Assembly (NCBI GenBank): GCA_937934645.1
Contig: CALGYZ010000069.1
Location: 1 to 49,784 of the forward strand
Reading direction: 5' to 3'
Length of the DNA stretch: 49,784 nucleotides
From: an uncultured Bacillaceae bacterium
GTDB lineage: Bacteria > Bacillota > Bacilli > Bacillales > Caldibacillaceae
Shown here one piece after another: positions 7,185 through 16,300 of the stretch (position 1 is the first letter of the stretch; each line of letters begins with the position of its first letter). The notes beneath the pieces are model-generated. The model saw only the letters and a program-made list of their open reading frames with translations. It was not told the origin of the DNA and made no database searches. Position numbers and translations under genes: made by a program.

Positions 7185-10100
7185 TTAATCCGGTGATTTT
7201 AACGATTCCACCATATCGATTTTCTTTAATTTGAAATGCATCAAGAAATTAACAACAATGGTAAAAAGCATCGTTAGCAAAACGGACCAAATATAACTTG
7301 TGAAGTGTACGTTTTGTCCGAACATCATCGAATCAATTTCCATTGTGTGAATGACGTATTTGTGAAAAACGATCCCGAGAAGAAAACCGGTCATAATCCC
7401 GATTATGGTTAAAATGATATTTTCCCGGTATACATACAAATCCACTTCCCGGCTTCGGAACCCGAGTACTTTGATCGTTGCGATCTCCCGGATCCGTTCC
7501 GTTATATTAATATTTGTTAGATTGTATAAAACTACGACGGCCAAAAGCCCGGCAGATACAATCAATATAAACACGACATAATTTAGATTGTCCAAAGTGT
7601 CTTTAAATTCATCAATTACGGTTTGCATCAGTACCGCACCCAGCACGGATTCATGCTCCATCAACCTTTCTTTAAACGCTCTTTCATCCACTTTGGATTT
7701 ATTTTTCAGTTTTATGAACACCGAATTGTATTCGGGTCTTTCCCCTGTCACTTTTTCATAATATTCCGGTGTTACATAAATATAATGGGATAAATAATTT
7801 TCCACAACAGCATGTACTTTTAACGGATAAGTTTTCCCGCCGTTTATTTTTACATAAATCTCGTCCCCTGCTTTACAATCCAGCAACCTTGCCAGCTTCT
7901 CCGAAATAACCGCCCCTTCATCCGGAATTTTCACTGCCTTTTTTGACCTTCGTTCATGAAGATGGACGAAACGATCAAAGGATTTTGTTTTTTCCGGAAT
8001 CATCAGATTCGTTTCAATGAATTCTTGCTCTCCATTTGCAGAAACATTTGCATTCATATTGACAATTGGCAAATAAGAAGAAATATTCTTTTCGGAAGCA
8101 ATAATTTTTTTGATATCCTCCGCATTCGTTTTTTCCGGATCAAGAACGATCTGTCCGTCGTATAAGAAAATATCATGGAATTGCCGGTCCAATATATCAT
8201 TGATCGAATCACTCAGGCCGAAGCCCGTGATCAAAAGGCCGGTGCAGCCGCCAATTCCAAGCACCGTCATGAAAAAACGCTGCTTATAACGGAAAATATT
8301 CCGGAATGTTACTTTATGAGAAAAAGAAAGTCTTGACCATAGCGGTGGAATTTTTTCAATCCATATTCTTTTTCCGGGTTTGGGTGCCCGCGGCTGCAGC
8401 AAAACACTGGGAGAGGAACGTAATTCTTTTACAGTCACCGCCAATGCCGCCATGGTTGTTGTCAAGGTAGCCAGGACAAGGGAGATTACCGCATAATTCA
8501 TATGAAATCCGGAAATTTGCACCGGAATATTGTACATGATTCCGTAGGCATTCATGATGGTAGAAGGAAAAATATGAAACCCGGCAGCAAGGCCGGCAAC
8601 CGCCCCGGTCAGACTGGCCACTAATGCATAAAATAAATAATTTGCCGTGATCTTCGGCGTGGAATATCCAAGTGCTTTTAATATTCCGATTTGTCCCCGT
8701 TCTTCTTCAATCATTCTCGTCATGGAAGTCATGCAAACGAGGGCAGCTACCAGGAAGAAAAAGAGAGGAAATATTTTTGCGACTTCCCCGATCCGCTCTG
8801 CGTCATCACGGTATCCGGAATAACCCGGAACCGATTCCCTCGTTTCTACGAACCATTGCTCCGGCATTGCATTGAGCTGTTCCAAGGCAGATGTTATTTG
8901 ATCTTCAGCTTCTTCCATTTTTGTAAATGCTTTTTCTTTTTCTCTTTCAAGTTTTTCCCGTTCTGCGGCAAGTTCTACTTTTGCTTCACTTAAATTCGTT
9001 CTTGCTTTATTGAATTCTTTTTCAGCCTTCTCTTCTTCCTTTTTCAGCCTTTCATTTGCCTCCGCCAGTTTATTTTCATGAACTTTAATTTCCGATAATG
9101 CATGATCAAGTTGTAATTTTGTCCGGTCAAGCTTTTCTTTTGCTCTCTGTAATTCCCTTTCGGCGAATTTAAATTGCTCCCGTCCTTTGGTATATGTTCT
9201 CTTAATATTTTGAAGTTCCGCTGTCCCCTTTTCATAGGCAGCAATCCCTTCATCTATTTGCTTTCGGATCACGCTTTCTTCCGTTTGCAACGACTTTATT
9301 ATTCCCGCTATCTCATCTGTAATTGCAGCACGATGTTCTTTATAATAAGGAAGATTTTTCAATTGTTCCTTTACATGACCAGGTATTGGTGTACGGTCAA
9401 TAAAAGCGGAATATTCCGCTTTATTTTCCGGCGGATTGTTTGTTATGTCCGAGATTAAAATTTCCAGTGCATCCACCGTTTGTTTCAACTGTGCAAGCTG
9501 CACCTTCCCGTCTTCTAACATTTCTTTTTGTTTTTGTAATTCCGATTCGGTACGGAAAATTTTTCTCCCGGCTTCGTCGATTTTTTTTCTTTCTTCATGT
9601 AAACGGTCTTTTTCTTCAATATACTTTTGTTTTCCTTTTTTCCAGCGGGCATAATTTTTTTCATATTCCCGTTTTGTATCGGTCAGTTTTTGTTCATGCA
9701 CGTCCAGTTCTTTTGCTGTTTGATCTAATTTTTTCTTTGCTGCCCTTTCGGTTTCTTCAAGCTCCTTCTCACTTTTGTTCAACGATTCCTCTGCTTCATG
9801 CAATTTCTGTTCGGCTTGTGTAAATTTTTTCTCTGCCTCGTGTTTCTCCTTCTCCAGTTTCACTTTTTCTGTGTTTAGCTCTGCAGATAAAGCATCCTTT
9901 TTACTTTTCATTGCTTGAATGCCGGTTTTATTTAACTGTTTTTGTACTTGTTCCGAATGTTTTTCATATTCCTGGGAATAAGTCATCATCTGTTCAGATT
10001 TCTTTGTGGTAATATATGCTTCATTTGCTTCGATTAAAAAGTCTTGTTCCGGAATATATGCATAGAGATCAACGGAACCATCGCCGATCGTAGTCTGCCC

Positions 10101-10679
10101 GCGGTCATAATTGATATACAGAGGGGAATATACTTTTCCCGTCACCGTATATGTATCCGTTGGTAAAATTTCATTTAATTGTTCCCCTTCAGCTGCCGCA
10201 AGCGTAATTTTTCCTCCGGTTTTTATTTCTTTCGGGGCGTAATTTCCCGCTTCTACGGCAATTTCTCCTTGTTTTTTGGGCAGCCTTCCTTCCGCGGTCC
10301 GCAACCGGTTCATTCCTTTTTTGTCCCGGTAATCTTCCGGGTCATAACTGTATATGCGGACTGTATATGTATTCCCGTCCTTTGTTGTTAAAAACAAATC
10401 TTTCATGTAACCTTCCTGCACGGATTGAACATCTTTCATCTTGCGGATCTGTTCAAAGTCTTTCTCCTCTAATCCCAGCGGGGAATAGATCCGGAGGTCA
10501 AAGAGGTTTTGTTTTTTATAGTACTGGTCCGACGCATTCATCATCTCCGGTTCCGTGGCATTGATCCCGGCATAAAAACCGACACCGATGGCAATAATCG
10601 CCATAATCGATAAAAAACGGATTTTATTGTTTCGAATGGAACGGAACAGTATTTTGTTAAAAGCATTTTTCATTACCAT
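7185..10679 (-). CDS. Large FtsX/MacB-type ABC permease with coiled-coil insert
   Basis: The 1164-residue permease starts with one membrane segment (about 20-42, IRFLSIMAIIAIGVGFYAG). An outer-face domain follows, then a very long Lys/Glu-rich coiled coil from about 250 to 600. An FtsX domain with several helices starts near 635 (IFPLFFFLVAALVCM), a linker and a further helix (FFMTVLGIGGCTGLLITGFG) come next, and a second FtsX domain ends the protein. Such permeases work with a MacB-like ATPase, coupling ATP hydrolysis to movement of extracytoplasmic parts rather than classical transport. It overlaps the upstream ATPase by seven bases, and GAAAGGA precedes the ATG at 10679; ATG at 10673 is an alternative. 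The cargo or partner is unknown. Confidence 0.85.
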   Translation of the reverse strand: MVMKNAFNKILFRSIRNNKIRFLSIMAIIAIGVGFYAGINATEPEMMNASDQYYKKQNLFDLRIYSPLGLEEKDFEQIRKMKDVQSVQEGYMKDLFLTTKDGNTYTVRIYSYDPEDYRDKKGMNRLRTAEGRLPKKQGEIAVEAGNYAPKEIKTGGKITLAAAEGEQLNEILPTDTYTVTGKVYSPLYINYDRGQTTIGDGSVDLYAYIPEQDFLIEANEAYITTKKSEQMMTYSQEYEKHSEQVQKQLNKTGIQAMKSKKDALSAELNTEKVKLEKEKHEAEKKFTQAEQKLHEAEESLNKSEKELEETERAAKKKLDQTAKELDVHEQKLTDTKREYEKNYARWKKGKQKYIEEKDRLHEERKKIDEAGRKIFRTESELQKQKEMLEDGKVQLAQLKQTVDALEILISDITNNPPENKAEYSAFIDRTPIPGHVKEQLKNLPYYKEHRAAITDEIAGIIKSLQTEESVIRKQIDEGIAAYEKGTAELQNIKRTYTKGREQFKFAERELQRAKEKLDRTKLQLDHALSEIKVHENKLAEANERLKKEEEKAEKEFNKARTNLSEAKVELAAEREKLEREKEKAFTKMEEAEDQITSALEQLNAMPEQWFVETRESVPGYSGYRDDAERIGEVAKIFPLFFFLVAALVCMTSMTRMIEEERGQIGILKALGYSTPKITANYLFYALVASLTGAVAGLAAGFHIFPSTIMNAYGIMYNIPVQISGFHMNYAVISLVLATLTTTMAALAVTVKELRSSPSVLLQPRAPKPGKRIWIEKIPPLWSRLSFSHKVTFRNIFRYKQRFFMTVLGIGGCTGLLITGFGLSDSINDILDRQFHDIFLYDGQIVLDPEKTNAEDIKKIIASEKNISSYLPIVNMNANVSANGEQEFIETNLMIPEKTKSFDRFVHLHERRSKKAVKIPDEGAVISEKLARLLDCKAGDEIYVKINGGKTYPLKVHAVVENYLSHYIYVTPEYYEKVTGERPEYNSVFIKLKNKSKVDERAFKERLMEHESVLGAVLMQTVIDEFKDTLDNLNYVVFILIVSAGLLAVVVLYNLTNINITERIREIATIKVLGFRSREVDLYVYRENIILTIIGIMTGFLLGIVFHKYVIHTMEIDSMMFGQNVHFTSYIWSVLLTMLFTIVVNFLMHFKLKKIDMVESLKSPD

Positions 10680-11374
10680 TCGATCCTTTCAACGGGAAGC
10701 GGATGTTCATTTGTTTCTATTTTTGTAATTTCCCCGCTTTTCATTCGTATCACTTTGTCTGCCATGGCCGTCAAAGCCGAGTTATGGGTAATCATAATTA
10801 CCGTCATATCCGTTTGTTTGGCGGTATCTTGCAAAAGTTTTAAAACGTTTTTTCCTGTTTTATCATCCAGTGCACCGGTCGGCTCATCACAAAGAAGGAG
10901 CTGTGGATTTTTTACGAGCGCCCTTGCAATGGCAACACGTTGTTGTTCACCGCCGGATAACTGCGCGGGAAAATTGTCCATCCGGTCCTTTAAACCGACC
11001 TGTTCGAGGACTTTTTCGGGATCCAGCGGATTTTTACTGAGTTGGGCGGCCAGTTCAACATTTTCTTTTGCAGTTAAATTCGGGACCAGATTATAAAATT
11101 GGAAAACAAAACCAATCTCGTTCCGCCGGTATTCCGTTAATTGCCGTTCATTGTATGAACTGATTTCTTTCCCGTTTACGATAATCGTTCCTTCAGATAA
11201 TGAGTCCATCCCTCCCAATAAGTTCAAGACCGTTGTTTTCCCTGCACCGGATGCCCCAACAACCACGGTAAACTCCCCTTGTTCAATGTTAAAACTAATG
11301 CCTTTGACCGCATGGATGGTAACTTCTCCCATTTGATATCGTTTATGGACATTTCGGAATTGTATAAAACTCAT
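10673..11374 (-). CDS. MacB-like ABC transporter ATPase
   Basis: This 233-residue ABC ATPase of the LolD/MacB/FtsE group has Walker A GASGAGKTT (about 41-49), signature LSGGEQQR, Walker B LLLCDEPTGALD and the switch histidine in MIITHNSA. Its stop overlaps the start of the large permease, so the two are translationally coupled and form one complex at the membrane. The ATG follows AAAGGTGAAAAC. No sensor kinase or response regulator adjoins it, unlike BceAB-type bacitracin modules. Confidence 0.92.
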   Translation of the reverse strand: MSFIQFRNVHKRYQMGEVTIHAVKGISFNIEQGEFTVVVGASGAGKTTVLNLLGGMDSLSEGTIIVNGKEISSYNERQLTEYRRNEIGFVFQFYNLVPNLTAKENVELAAQLSKNPLDPEKVLEQVGLKDRMDNFPAQLSGGEQQRVAIARALVKNPQLLLCDEPTGALDDKTGKNVLKLLQDTAKQTDMTVIMITHNSALTAMADKVIRMKSGEITKIETNEHPLPVERIEW

Positions 11375-11671
11375 GTTTTCACCTTTATTTCTTCTTTGTT
11401 GTTTTTTGTTATTATTTTAACATAGTTTGTAATAAATTATTGCCAGGATCCATAAACGATACAGGCGGTTTTAGAGTCTGATCTTTTTACCTATAACAAC
11501 GATTTCAAAAATTGGAGTATTCCTTTTTAATTTTATAGAAATATAGAAAAAAGAAAGGATTCATTATTGCTTATGGAATCAGTCATTCTCTGAAATTGCA
11601 TTTTCTTCTTTTATTGTTATATGATGATAATTGGTAACATAATTGAAAGATTTATTAAGGGGTTTTTACAT

Positions 11672-12640
11672 ATGTTTGTCCGACTTAATCTTATTTTGGA
11701 AAAAATGATTCCTTTTCTTACACCAGCGAGTGTAATTGTGGGAATTTTGATTTCGGATTACATAAAGGATTATACCTTTCTCGTTCCCTGGCTGTTTGCG
11801 TTCATGACATTTGAGGGAAGCTTAAACATGAATGTAAAGGGATTAGCGGATGTCGTCCGGAATCCGTTCCCGATTGCCATATTGTTATTGTTTTTACATA
11901 TTGTCATGCCCTTATGGGCGCTTTCAGTCGGCCATATTATTTTTTCCGGCGATGTTCTGACGATTACCGGTCTCGTATTAGCCATGGTCATTCCGACGGC
12001 AATTACGGCTTTTATCTGGTCGGCGATGAAAAGAGGAAATACGGCATTGACACTGGCAATGATTGTGATCGATTCCCTTTTATCCCCTTTTGTCGTGCCG
12101 CTCAGTCTCGCTGTTTTTGTCGGAAAGTCGGTGGAGATGGATGTTACTGGTATGATGACCGGATTGTTTTTCATGATCGTCCTGCCGTCAATTGCCGGTA
12201 TTGCCATTAATGAATGGACCAAAGGAAAAGCGGCAAAAGAATGGAAACCGAAGCTGGCTCCTTTTTCCAAACTTGGTATTAGTCTTGTTGTCATGTTAAA
12301 CAGTTCCCAGGTGGCTCCGTATTTTAAACAACCGGACGGGAAATTGTTGATGATCATCATCACCGCTTTCTTTATTTCGGCAACCGGTTATTTGTTTGCC
12401 TTTTTGATCGCAAGATTCCTGAAATATGACCGGGAGACGGTTATCGCCTTTACGTATACAGGCGGAATGAGAAACATCAGTTCCGGTGCGGTCATTGCGG
12501 TTTCCTATTTCCCGCCTGCCGTTATTTTGCCGGTTGTTGTCGGGATGCTGTTCCAGCAAGTACTCGCATCCCTGTACGGGACATTTCTTGAAAAAGTTTA
12601 CCAGCGGAATCTTCCGGAATCGAAAAGCATGTCTGTATAA
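11672..12640 (+). CDS. Bile acid:sodium symporter (BASS) family transporter
   Basis: This is a polytopic protein of 322 residues with about nine or ten hydrophobic segments. The N-terminal MIPFLTPASVIVG, the internal FTYTGGMRNISSGAVIAVSY and the proline/glycine breaks fit the bile acid:sodium symporter/arsenite permease superfamily. Members import organic anions such as bile acids, pyruvate or pantoate with sodium. I chose ATG 11672 because AAGGGG lies nine bases upstream; the frame is open back to 11621, where no ribosome binding site is seen. It converges on the MaoC/CitE-like pair, so an organic-acid substrate feeding those enzymes is possible but unproven. Confidence 0.75.
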   Translation: MFVRLNLILEKMIPFLTPASVIVGILISDYIKDYTFLVPWLFAFMTFEGSLNMNVKGLADVVRNPFPIAILLLFLHIVMPLWALSVGHIIFSGDVLTITGLVLAMVIPTAITAFIWSAMKRGNTALTLAMIVIDSLLSPFVVPLSLAVFVGKSVEMDVTGMMTGLFFMIVLPSIAGIAINEWTKGKAAKEWKPKLAPFSKLGISLVVMLNSSQVAPYFKQPDGKLLMIIITAFFISATGYLFAFLIARFLKYDRETVIAFTYTGGMRNISSGAVIAVSYFPPAVILPVVVGMLFQQVLASLYGTFLEKVYQRNLPESKSMSV

Positions 12641-12660
12641 CAGTTCCGTCGCAATTATAA

Positions 12661-12694
12661 AAAAGTCTGCAAGGCGTACCTTGCAGACTTTTTT
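12661..12694. terminator. Bidirectional terminator
   Basis: AAGTCTGCAAGG (12663-12674) pairs with CCTTGCAGACTT (12679-12690) around a CGTA loop. A-run and T-run flank it, so it can end both the BASS gene and the convergent MaoC gene. Confidence 0.85.
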
Positions 12695-13142
12695 AAACCG
12701 GCCTGCGTTTCATCATCGCTCTCCGAACCGCGCTGACGACCAGCTCCCCCTTTTGATTGTAACCACGGTGTTCGAACCAGACGATTCCCCTGTCGGGTTT
12801 TGTTCTTGACTCCCGCTTCCGCAAAACTTCTGTTTCAATCCGCAGTGTGTCGCCGATCCGGACAGGGTTCGGAAATTGAATCTCATCAAACCCGAGATTG
12901 CCGAGTGTTGTACCGAGGGTTAAATCCGCCACTGAAACACCGACGGCAAGAGCCAGGGTAAACATACTGTTGACTATGATGCCGCCGTGAATCGTGGATT
13001 TGGCGAACTCTTCATCCAAATGCAGCGGCTGCGGATTGTGGGTCATCGTTGTAAACAGTAAGTTATCCGCCTCTGTTACGGTTCGTGTAATTGGATGTTG
13101 ATAAACTTGTCCGGTTTCCAATTGCTCAAAGTATTTCCCCAT
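12693..13142 (-). CDS. MaoC-family hotdog dehydratase
   Basis: The 149-residue protein is a single hotdog domain of the MaoC type. The hydratase segment FTTMTHNPQPLHLDEEFAKS, continuing into HGGIIVNSM, carries the usual Asp/Asn and His catalytic pattern. Such enzymes hydrate enoyl-CoA thioesters; close types act on crotonyl-, mesaconyl- or itaconyl-CoA. It lies 22 bases downstream of a CitE-like lyase and is probably co-transcribed. That pairing recalls hydration of mesaconyl- or itaconyl-CoA to citramalyl-CoA followed by lyase cleavage to acetyl-CoA and pyruvate. The substrate is inferred from context only. Confidence 0.8.
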   Translation of the reverse strand: MGKYFEQLETGQVYQHPITRTVTEADNLLFTTMTHNPQPLHLDEEFAKSTIHGGIIVNSMFTLALAVGVSVADLTLGTTLGNLGFDEIQFPNPVRIGDTLRIETEVLRKRESRTKPDRGIVWFEHRGYNQKGELVVSAVRRAMMKRRPV

Positions 13143-13164
13143 AACGGACCCTCCTTAAAAAACT

Positions 13165-14046
13165 TTAGGACATCCGGTTATAACTTTCCGCCAGCTCCAA
13201 ATATTTCTCCGCTGACTTTACATGGGCATAATCGATGTGCTCCCCTTCATAAATGACCGCACCTTTTCCTTCTTTCATGGCTTGTTGAAATGTTTCGATC
13301 AATCCTTTGTAATAACGGATTTCCTCTTCCGTCGGTGAAAATATTTCATTGACCAGCGGGACATGTGACGGGTGAATGACCATTTGTCCGAGAAATCCTA
13401 AACGGCGGTCCAGTTTTAGCGCACGGGTTAATCCTTTTAAATCATGCACATGTTGCCATAATCCCCCGATCGGCATAATGTCGGCTGCCCGGGCGGCAAC
13501 AATGACACGGGAACGGATATATAAACGTTCAAGCCCCAGGGGTGTCCACTGATAACCGAGGGAACGCTCCACATCCCCGCTTTTCGGGCTGACACTGGCC
13601 AGGGCACAGACCCGGTCTTTGACCGCAATGTCATATGCAAACTGGATTGATTTTGCCGTTTCAAGGGTCGGAATCAGTTTTGTTTTTCCGACCTCTATTC
13701 CTTTGTCATATTCCATTTGTGAAACAATGTTTGATATAATATCGATGTCTTCCGGTCCTTCCACTTTCGGCAGGACAATTCCTTCGAGCCCGTCCTGTAA
13801 CACAGCATCAACATCTTTAAAATCAAACGAATAAGGCCCTTTATTAATCCGGACATACACTCTTTGACCTTGGTCATGCAAATGGGAAATTGCCTCTGAA
13901 ACTTGCTTTCTTGCTTGTTCTTTCAGATCAGCGGGCACACTGTCTTCCAAATCAAGGATCACGGTATCCGAGCGGTATTCCGGAATTTTTTCAAACCATT
14001 TTTCTTTTGAACCCGGAACAAATAACATCGACCGGATCGGTTTCAT
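13165..14046 (-). CDS. HpcH/HpaI (CitE-like) C-C lyase
   Basis: This 293-residue TIM-barrel protein belongs to the citrate lyase beta/malyl-CoA lyase group. It opens with RSMLFVPGSKEKWFEK. The acidic metal site is visible in VILDLEDSVP, an active-site Arg in VYVRINKGP, the metal Glu in LIPTLETAKS, and a later Asp in SGDVERSLGYQ. Enzymes of this kind cleave malyl-, methylmalyl- or citramalyl-CoA with magnesium. There are no neighbouring citrate lyase alpha, gamma or ligase genes, so it is not a citrate lyase subunit. The ATG follows GGGGAGAG. It is first in a probable operon with the MaoC hydratase. Confidence 0.82.
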   Translation of the reverse strand: MKPIRSMLFVPGSKEKWFEKIPEYRSDTVILDLEDSVPADLKEQARKQVSEAISHLHDQGQRVYVRINKGPYSFDFKDVDAVLQDGLEGIVLPKVEGPEDIDIISNIVSQMEYDKGIEVGKTKLIPTLETAKSIQFAYDIAVKDRVCALASVSPKSGDVERSLGYQWTPLGLERLYIRSRVIVAARAADIMPIGGLWQHVHDLKGLTRALKLDRRLGFLGQMVIHPSHVPLVNEIFSPTEEEIRYYKGLIETFQQAMKEGKGAVIYEGEHIDYAHVKSAEKYLELAESYNRMS

Positions 14047-14250
14047 CCATCTCTCCCCTTTTTTGTTTTCTGTTCTGTATTTATTTGTACGAGCATGCGA
14101 ATCAAAATAGACGTGGAAAATGATTTAATTTAAAATAGTATCATAATAAAAACCATTACCTGCACAGAAGAGGTGATGTGTTTGGTACTTTTTTGTTTAA
14201 CCTGTTAAAAGATTTTCATATTTCCATTTAAACTTTCGTTAAAAGTTCGA

Positions 14251-14256
14251 TATAAT
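14251..14256 (+). promoter_or_regulatory. Probable -10 box of fabF
   Basis: A perfect TATAAT lies 62 bases before the fabF start. The -35 region (TTAAAC at 17-base spacing) is poor. I found no convincing FapR operator around it. The rest of 14047-14317 shows no gene. Confidence 0.45.
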
Positions 14257-14317
14257 GGAATAAATAAATGTAAAATAATAATTGTTTTAAAAAATAAAGT
14301 AGTAGGTGAAAATATCA

Positions 14318-15559
14318 TTGAATAGAAAAGTCGTAATTACCGGATTAGGCGCAGTTACCCCCTTGGGAAATGATGTCGACACAACTTGGGAACAAATTAA
14401 AAATGGAGTATCGGGAATCGGCGAATCAAAGCAGATTAACAAGGATCTCGTTGATGTAAAAATTTCCGCCGAAGTAAAAGATTTCCAGCCGGAAACATTT
14501 ATTGAAAGAAAAGAAGTAAAACGGATGGGCCGTTATGCCCAGTTTGCCGTTGCCGCAAGTTTAATGGCCCTGGAAGATGCCGGATTAAAAATCGGTGAAA
14601 ATGCGGATCCCGAGCGTGTCGGTGTATGGATCGGGTCAGGAATCGGTGGTTTAAGTGATTTTGAAAAGCAGCACAAACGCTTTCTGGAAAGGGGACCTCG
14701 GCGGGTCAGCCCGTTAACGATTCCGATGTTTATTCCCGATATGGCATCCGGGTACGTATCCATCATGACTGGTGCAAAAGGCATCAACAATTGTTCGGTA
14801 ACCGCTTGCGCATCGGGCGCCAGTTCCATCGGGGATGCATTCCGGGCGATTCAAAATAATGTAAGCGATGTGGTCATTGCCGGAGGTTCGGAAGCGGCAA
14901 TTACGGAAATGGCAATTACCGGCTTTTCGAATATGACGGCCCTTTCAAAAAATCCGGATCCGGAAAAAGCCAGCCGGCCTTTCGATAAAAACCGTGACGG
15001 TTTTGTCCTAGGTGAAGGATGCGGAATTTTAATCCTTGAAGAACTGAACCATGCTAAAGCACGGGGGGCAAAAATTTATGCTGAGCTGGCCGGTTACGGG
15101 GCAACCGGTGATGCCTACCATATTACAACGCCTGCTCCGGAGGGAGAGGGTGCGGCACGGGCGATGAAGCTGGCCCTGGAAGATGCCGGAATTTCCCCCG
15201 AAGACGTTGATTACATAAATGCACACGGTACATCCACGTATTATAATGATCTTTATGAGACAAAAGCCATTAAATCCGTTTTTAAAGATCATGCATACCG
15301 GCTGGCAGTCAGCTCGACCAAATCGATGATCGGACACTTGTTGGGCGCTGCCGGAGCCGTAGAGGCAGTGTTTTCCGTACTTGCCATTAAAGATCAAATT
15401 CTTCCGCCGACAATCAATTATGAAACCCCGGATGAGGAATTGGATCTGGATTATGTGCCGAATGAAAGCCGGAAACAGAACGTAGATACCGTTCTTTCAA
15501 ACTCTTTAGGCTTTGGCGGTCATAATGTCTCATTAATCTTTAAAAAATATACCGGATAA
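14318..15559 (+). CDS. fabF: 3-oxoacyl-ACP synthase II (FabF/KAS II)
   Basis: The 413-residue condensing enzyme has the complete triad: Cys in VTACASGASS, His in NAHGTSTYYND and His in STKSMIGHLLGAAG. Overall it is very like B. subtilis FabF, including GPRRVSP, SRPFDKNRDGFVLGEG and the C-terminal SNSLGFGGHN. It elongates acyl-ACP with malonyl-ACP in fatty-acid synthesis. I chose the TTG at 14318, with AGGTGA eight bases upstream, because it gives the family length; a GTG at 14306 overlaps the ribosome binding site. In Bacillus fabF normally follows fabH. Here it stands alone, so it is either a relocated main copy or a second KAS II. Confidence 0.9.
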   Translation: MNRKVVITGLGAVTPLGNDVDTTWEQIKNGVSGIGESKQINKDLVDVKISAEVKDFQPETFIERKEVKRMGRYAQFAVAASLMALEDAGLKIGENADPERVGVWIGSGIGGLSDFEKQHKRFLERGPRRVSPLTIPMFIPDMASGYVSIMTGAKGINNCSVTACASGASSIGDAFRAIQNNVSDVVIAGGSEAAITEMAITGFSNMTALSKNPDPEKASRPFDKNRDGFVLGEGCGILILEELNHAKARGAKIYAELAGYGATGDAYHITTPAPEGEGAARAMKLALEDAGISPEDVDYINAHGTSTYYNDLYETKAIKSVFKDHAYRLAVSSTKSMIGHLLGAAGAVEAVFSVLAIKDQILPPTINYETPDEELDLDYVPNESRKQNVDTVLSNSLGFGGHNVSLIFKKYTG

Positions 15560-15574
15560 TGGTATCGAAGACTG

Positions 15575-15609
15575 AAAAGCATACCGGCTTTTACCGGTAT
15601 GCTTTTTTT
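15575..15609 (+). terminator. Terminator of fabF
   Basis: AAAAGCATACCGG (15575-15587) pairs with CCGGTATGCTTTT (15594-15606) and runs into TTTTC. The convergent cysC stop lies 30 bases further on. Confidence 0.9.
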
Positions 15610-15636
15610 CATAGAAATAAAAAAGACAGTTTCCAT

Positions 15637-16242
15637 TTAAACGGAAAAAAACTGTCTCTTTTTCATGTATTCAATAATTTTCTTAACCGATTGATCCACG
15701 TTTAATTGTTCCGTATCGATGACAAGGTCGGGGTTTCCCGGCTCTTCAAAAGGTGCATCGATTCCGGTAAAGTTTTTCAGTTTTCCGCTCCTTGCCTGCT
15801 TGTACAAACCTTTCGGGTCTCTGGCTTCGCACGTTTCCAATTTTGCTTTTACATACACTTCTGCATAAGGATAAGTTGATAATAAATTTCTGATAAACTG
15901 GCGGTCTTTTTCATAGGGTGTGATAAAGGAAGCCAAAACAATCAGGCCTGCATCGGTCATAAGTTTGGATACTTCACCGATCCTGCGGATATTTTCCGAC
16001 CGGTCGTCCGGTTTGAAACCTAAATCTTTATTTAGTCCAAAACGGACATTATCCCCGTCCAGACGATAAGCACGTACTCCCATTCCGTGTAATACTTTTT
16101 CCAGTTCCCGTGTAATCGTTGATTTACCGGAGCCGGATAATCCGGTAAACCATAATACCCCGCTTTTGTGGCCGTTTAATTTCCACCGGTCCTGAAGGGA
16201 AATTTTTGAGGCGTGCCAGGACAGATTTTGATTACCGCTCAT
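15637..16242 (-). CDS. cysC: Adenylylsulfate (APS) kinase CysC
   Basis: The 201-residue APS kinase makes PAPS, the universal sulfuryl donor, from adenylylsulfate and ATP. Walker A is GLSGSGKS; the substrate segments DGDNVRFGLNKDLGF, FITPYEKDR and KNFTGIDAPFEEP are all intact. The ATG at 16242 follows AGGAGG and six bases; the frame is open further upstream but would run into the epimerase gene. It lies 58 bases after the epimerase stop on the same strand and beside a sulfotransferase, not beside ATP sulfurylase or PAPS reductase. The likely role is therefore to supply PAPS for glycan sulfation rather than for cysteine synthesis. ATP sulfurylase must be encoded elsewhere. Confidence 0.93.
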   Translation of the reverse strand: MSGNQNLSWHASKISLQDRWKLNGHKSGVLWFTGLSGSGKSTITRELEKVLHGMGVRAYRLDGDNVRFGLNKDLGFKPDDRSENIRRIGEVSKLMTDAGLIVLASFITPYEKDRQFIRNLLSTYPYAEVYVKAKLETCEARDPKGLYKQARSGKLKNFTGIDAPFEEPGNPDLVIDTEQLNVDQSVKKIIEYMKKRQFFSV

Positions 16243-16300
16243 ATCAGCCCTCCTTTCCATTCTTCTTCTTTTTTCCGTAATAAAGCCGGCGGAAACTGGC

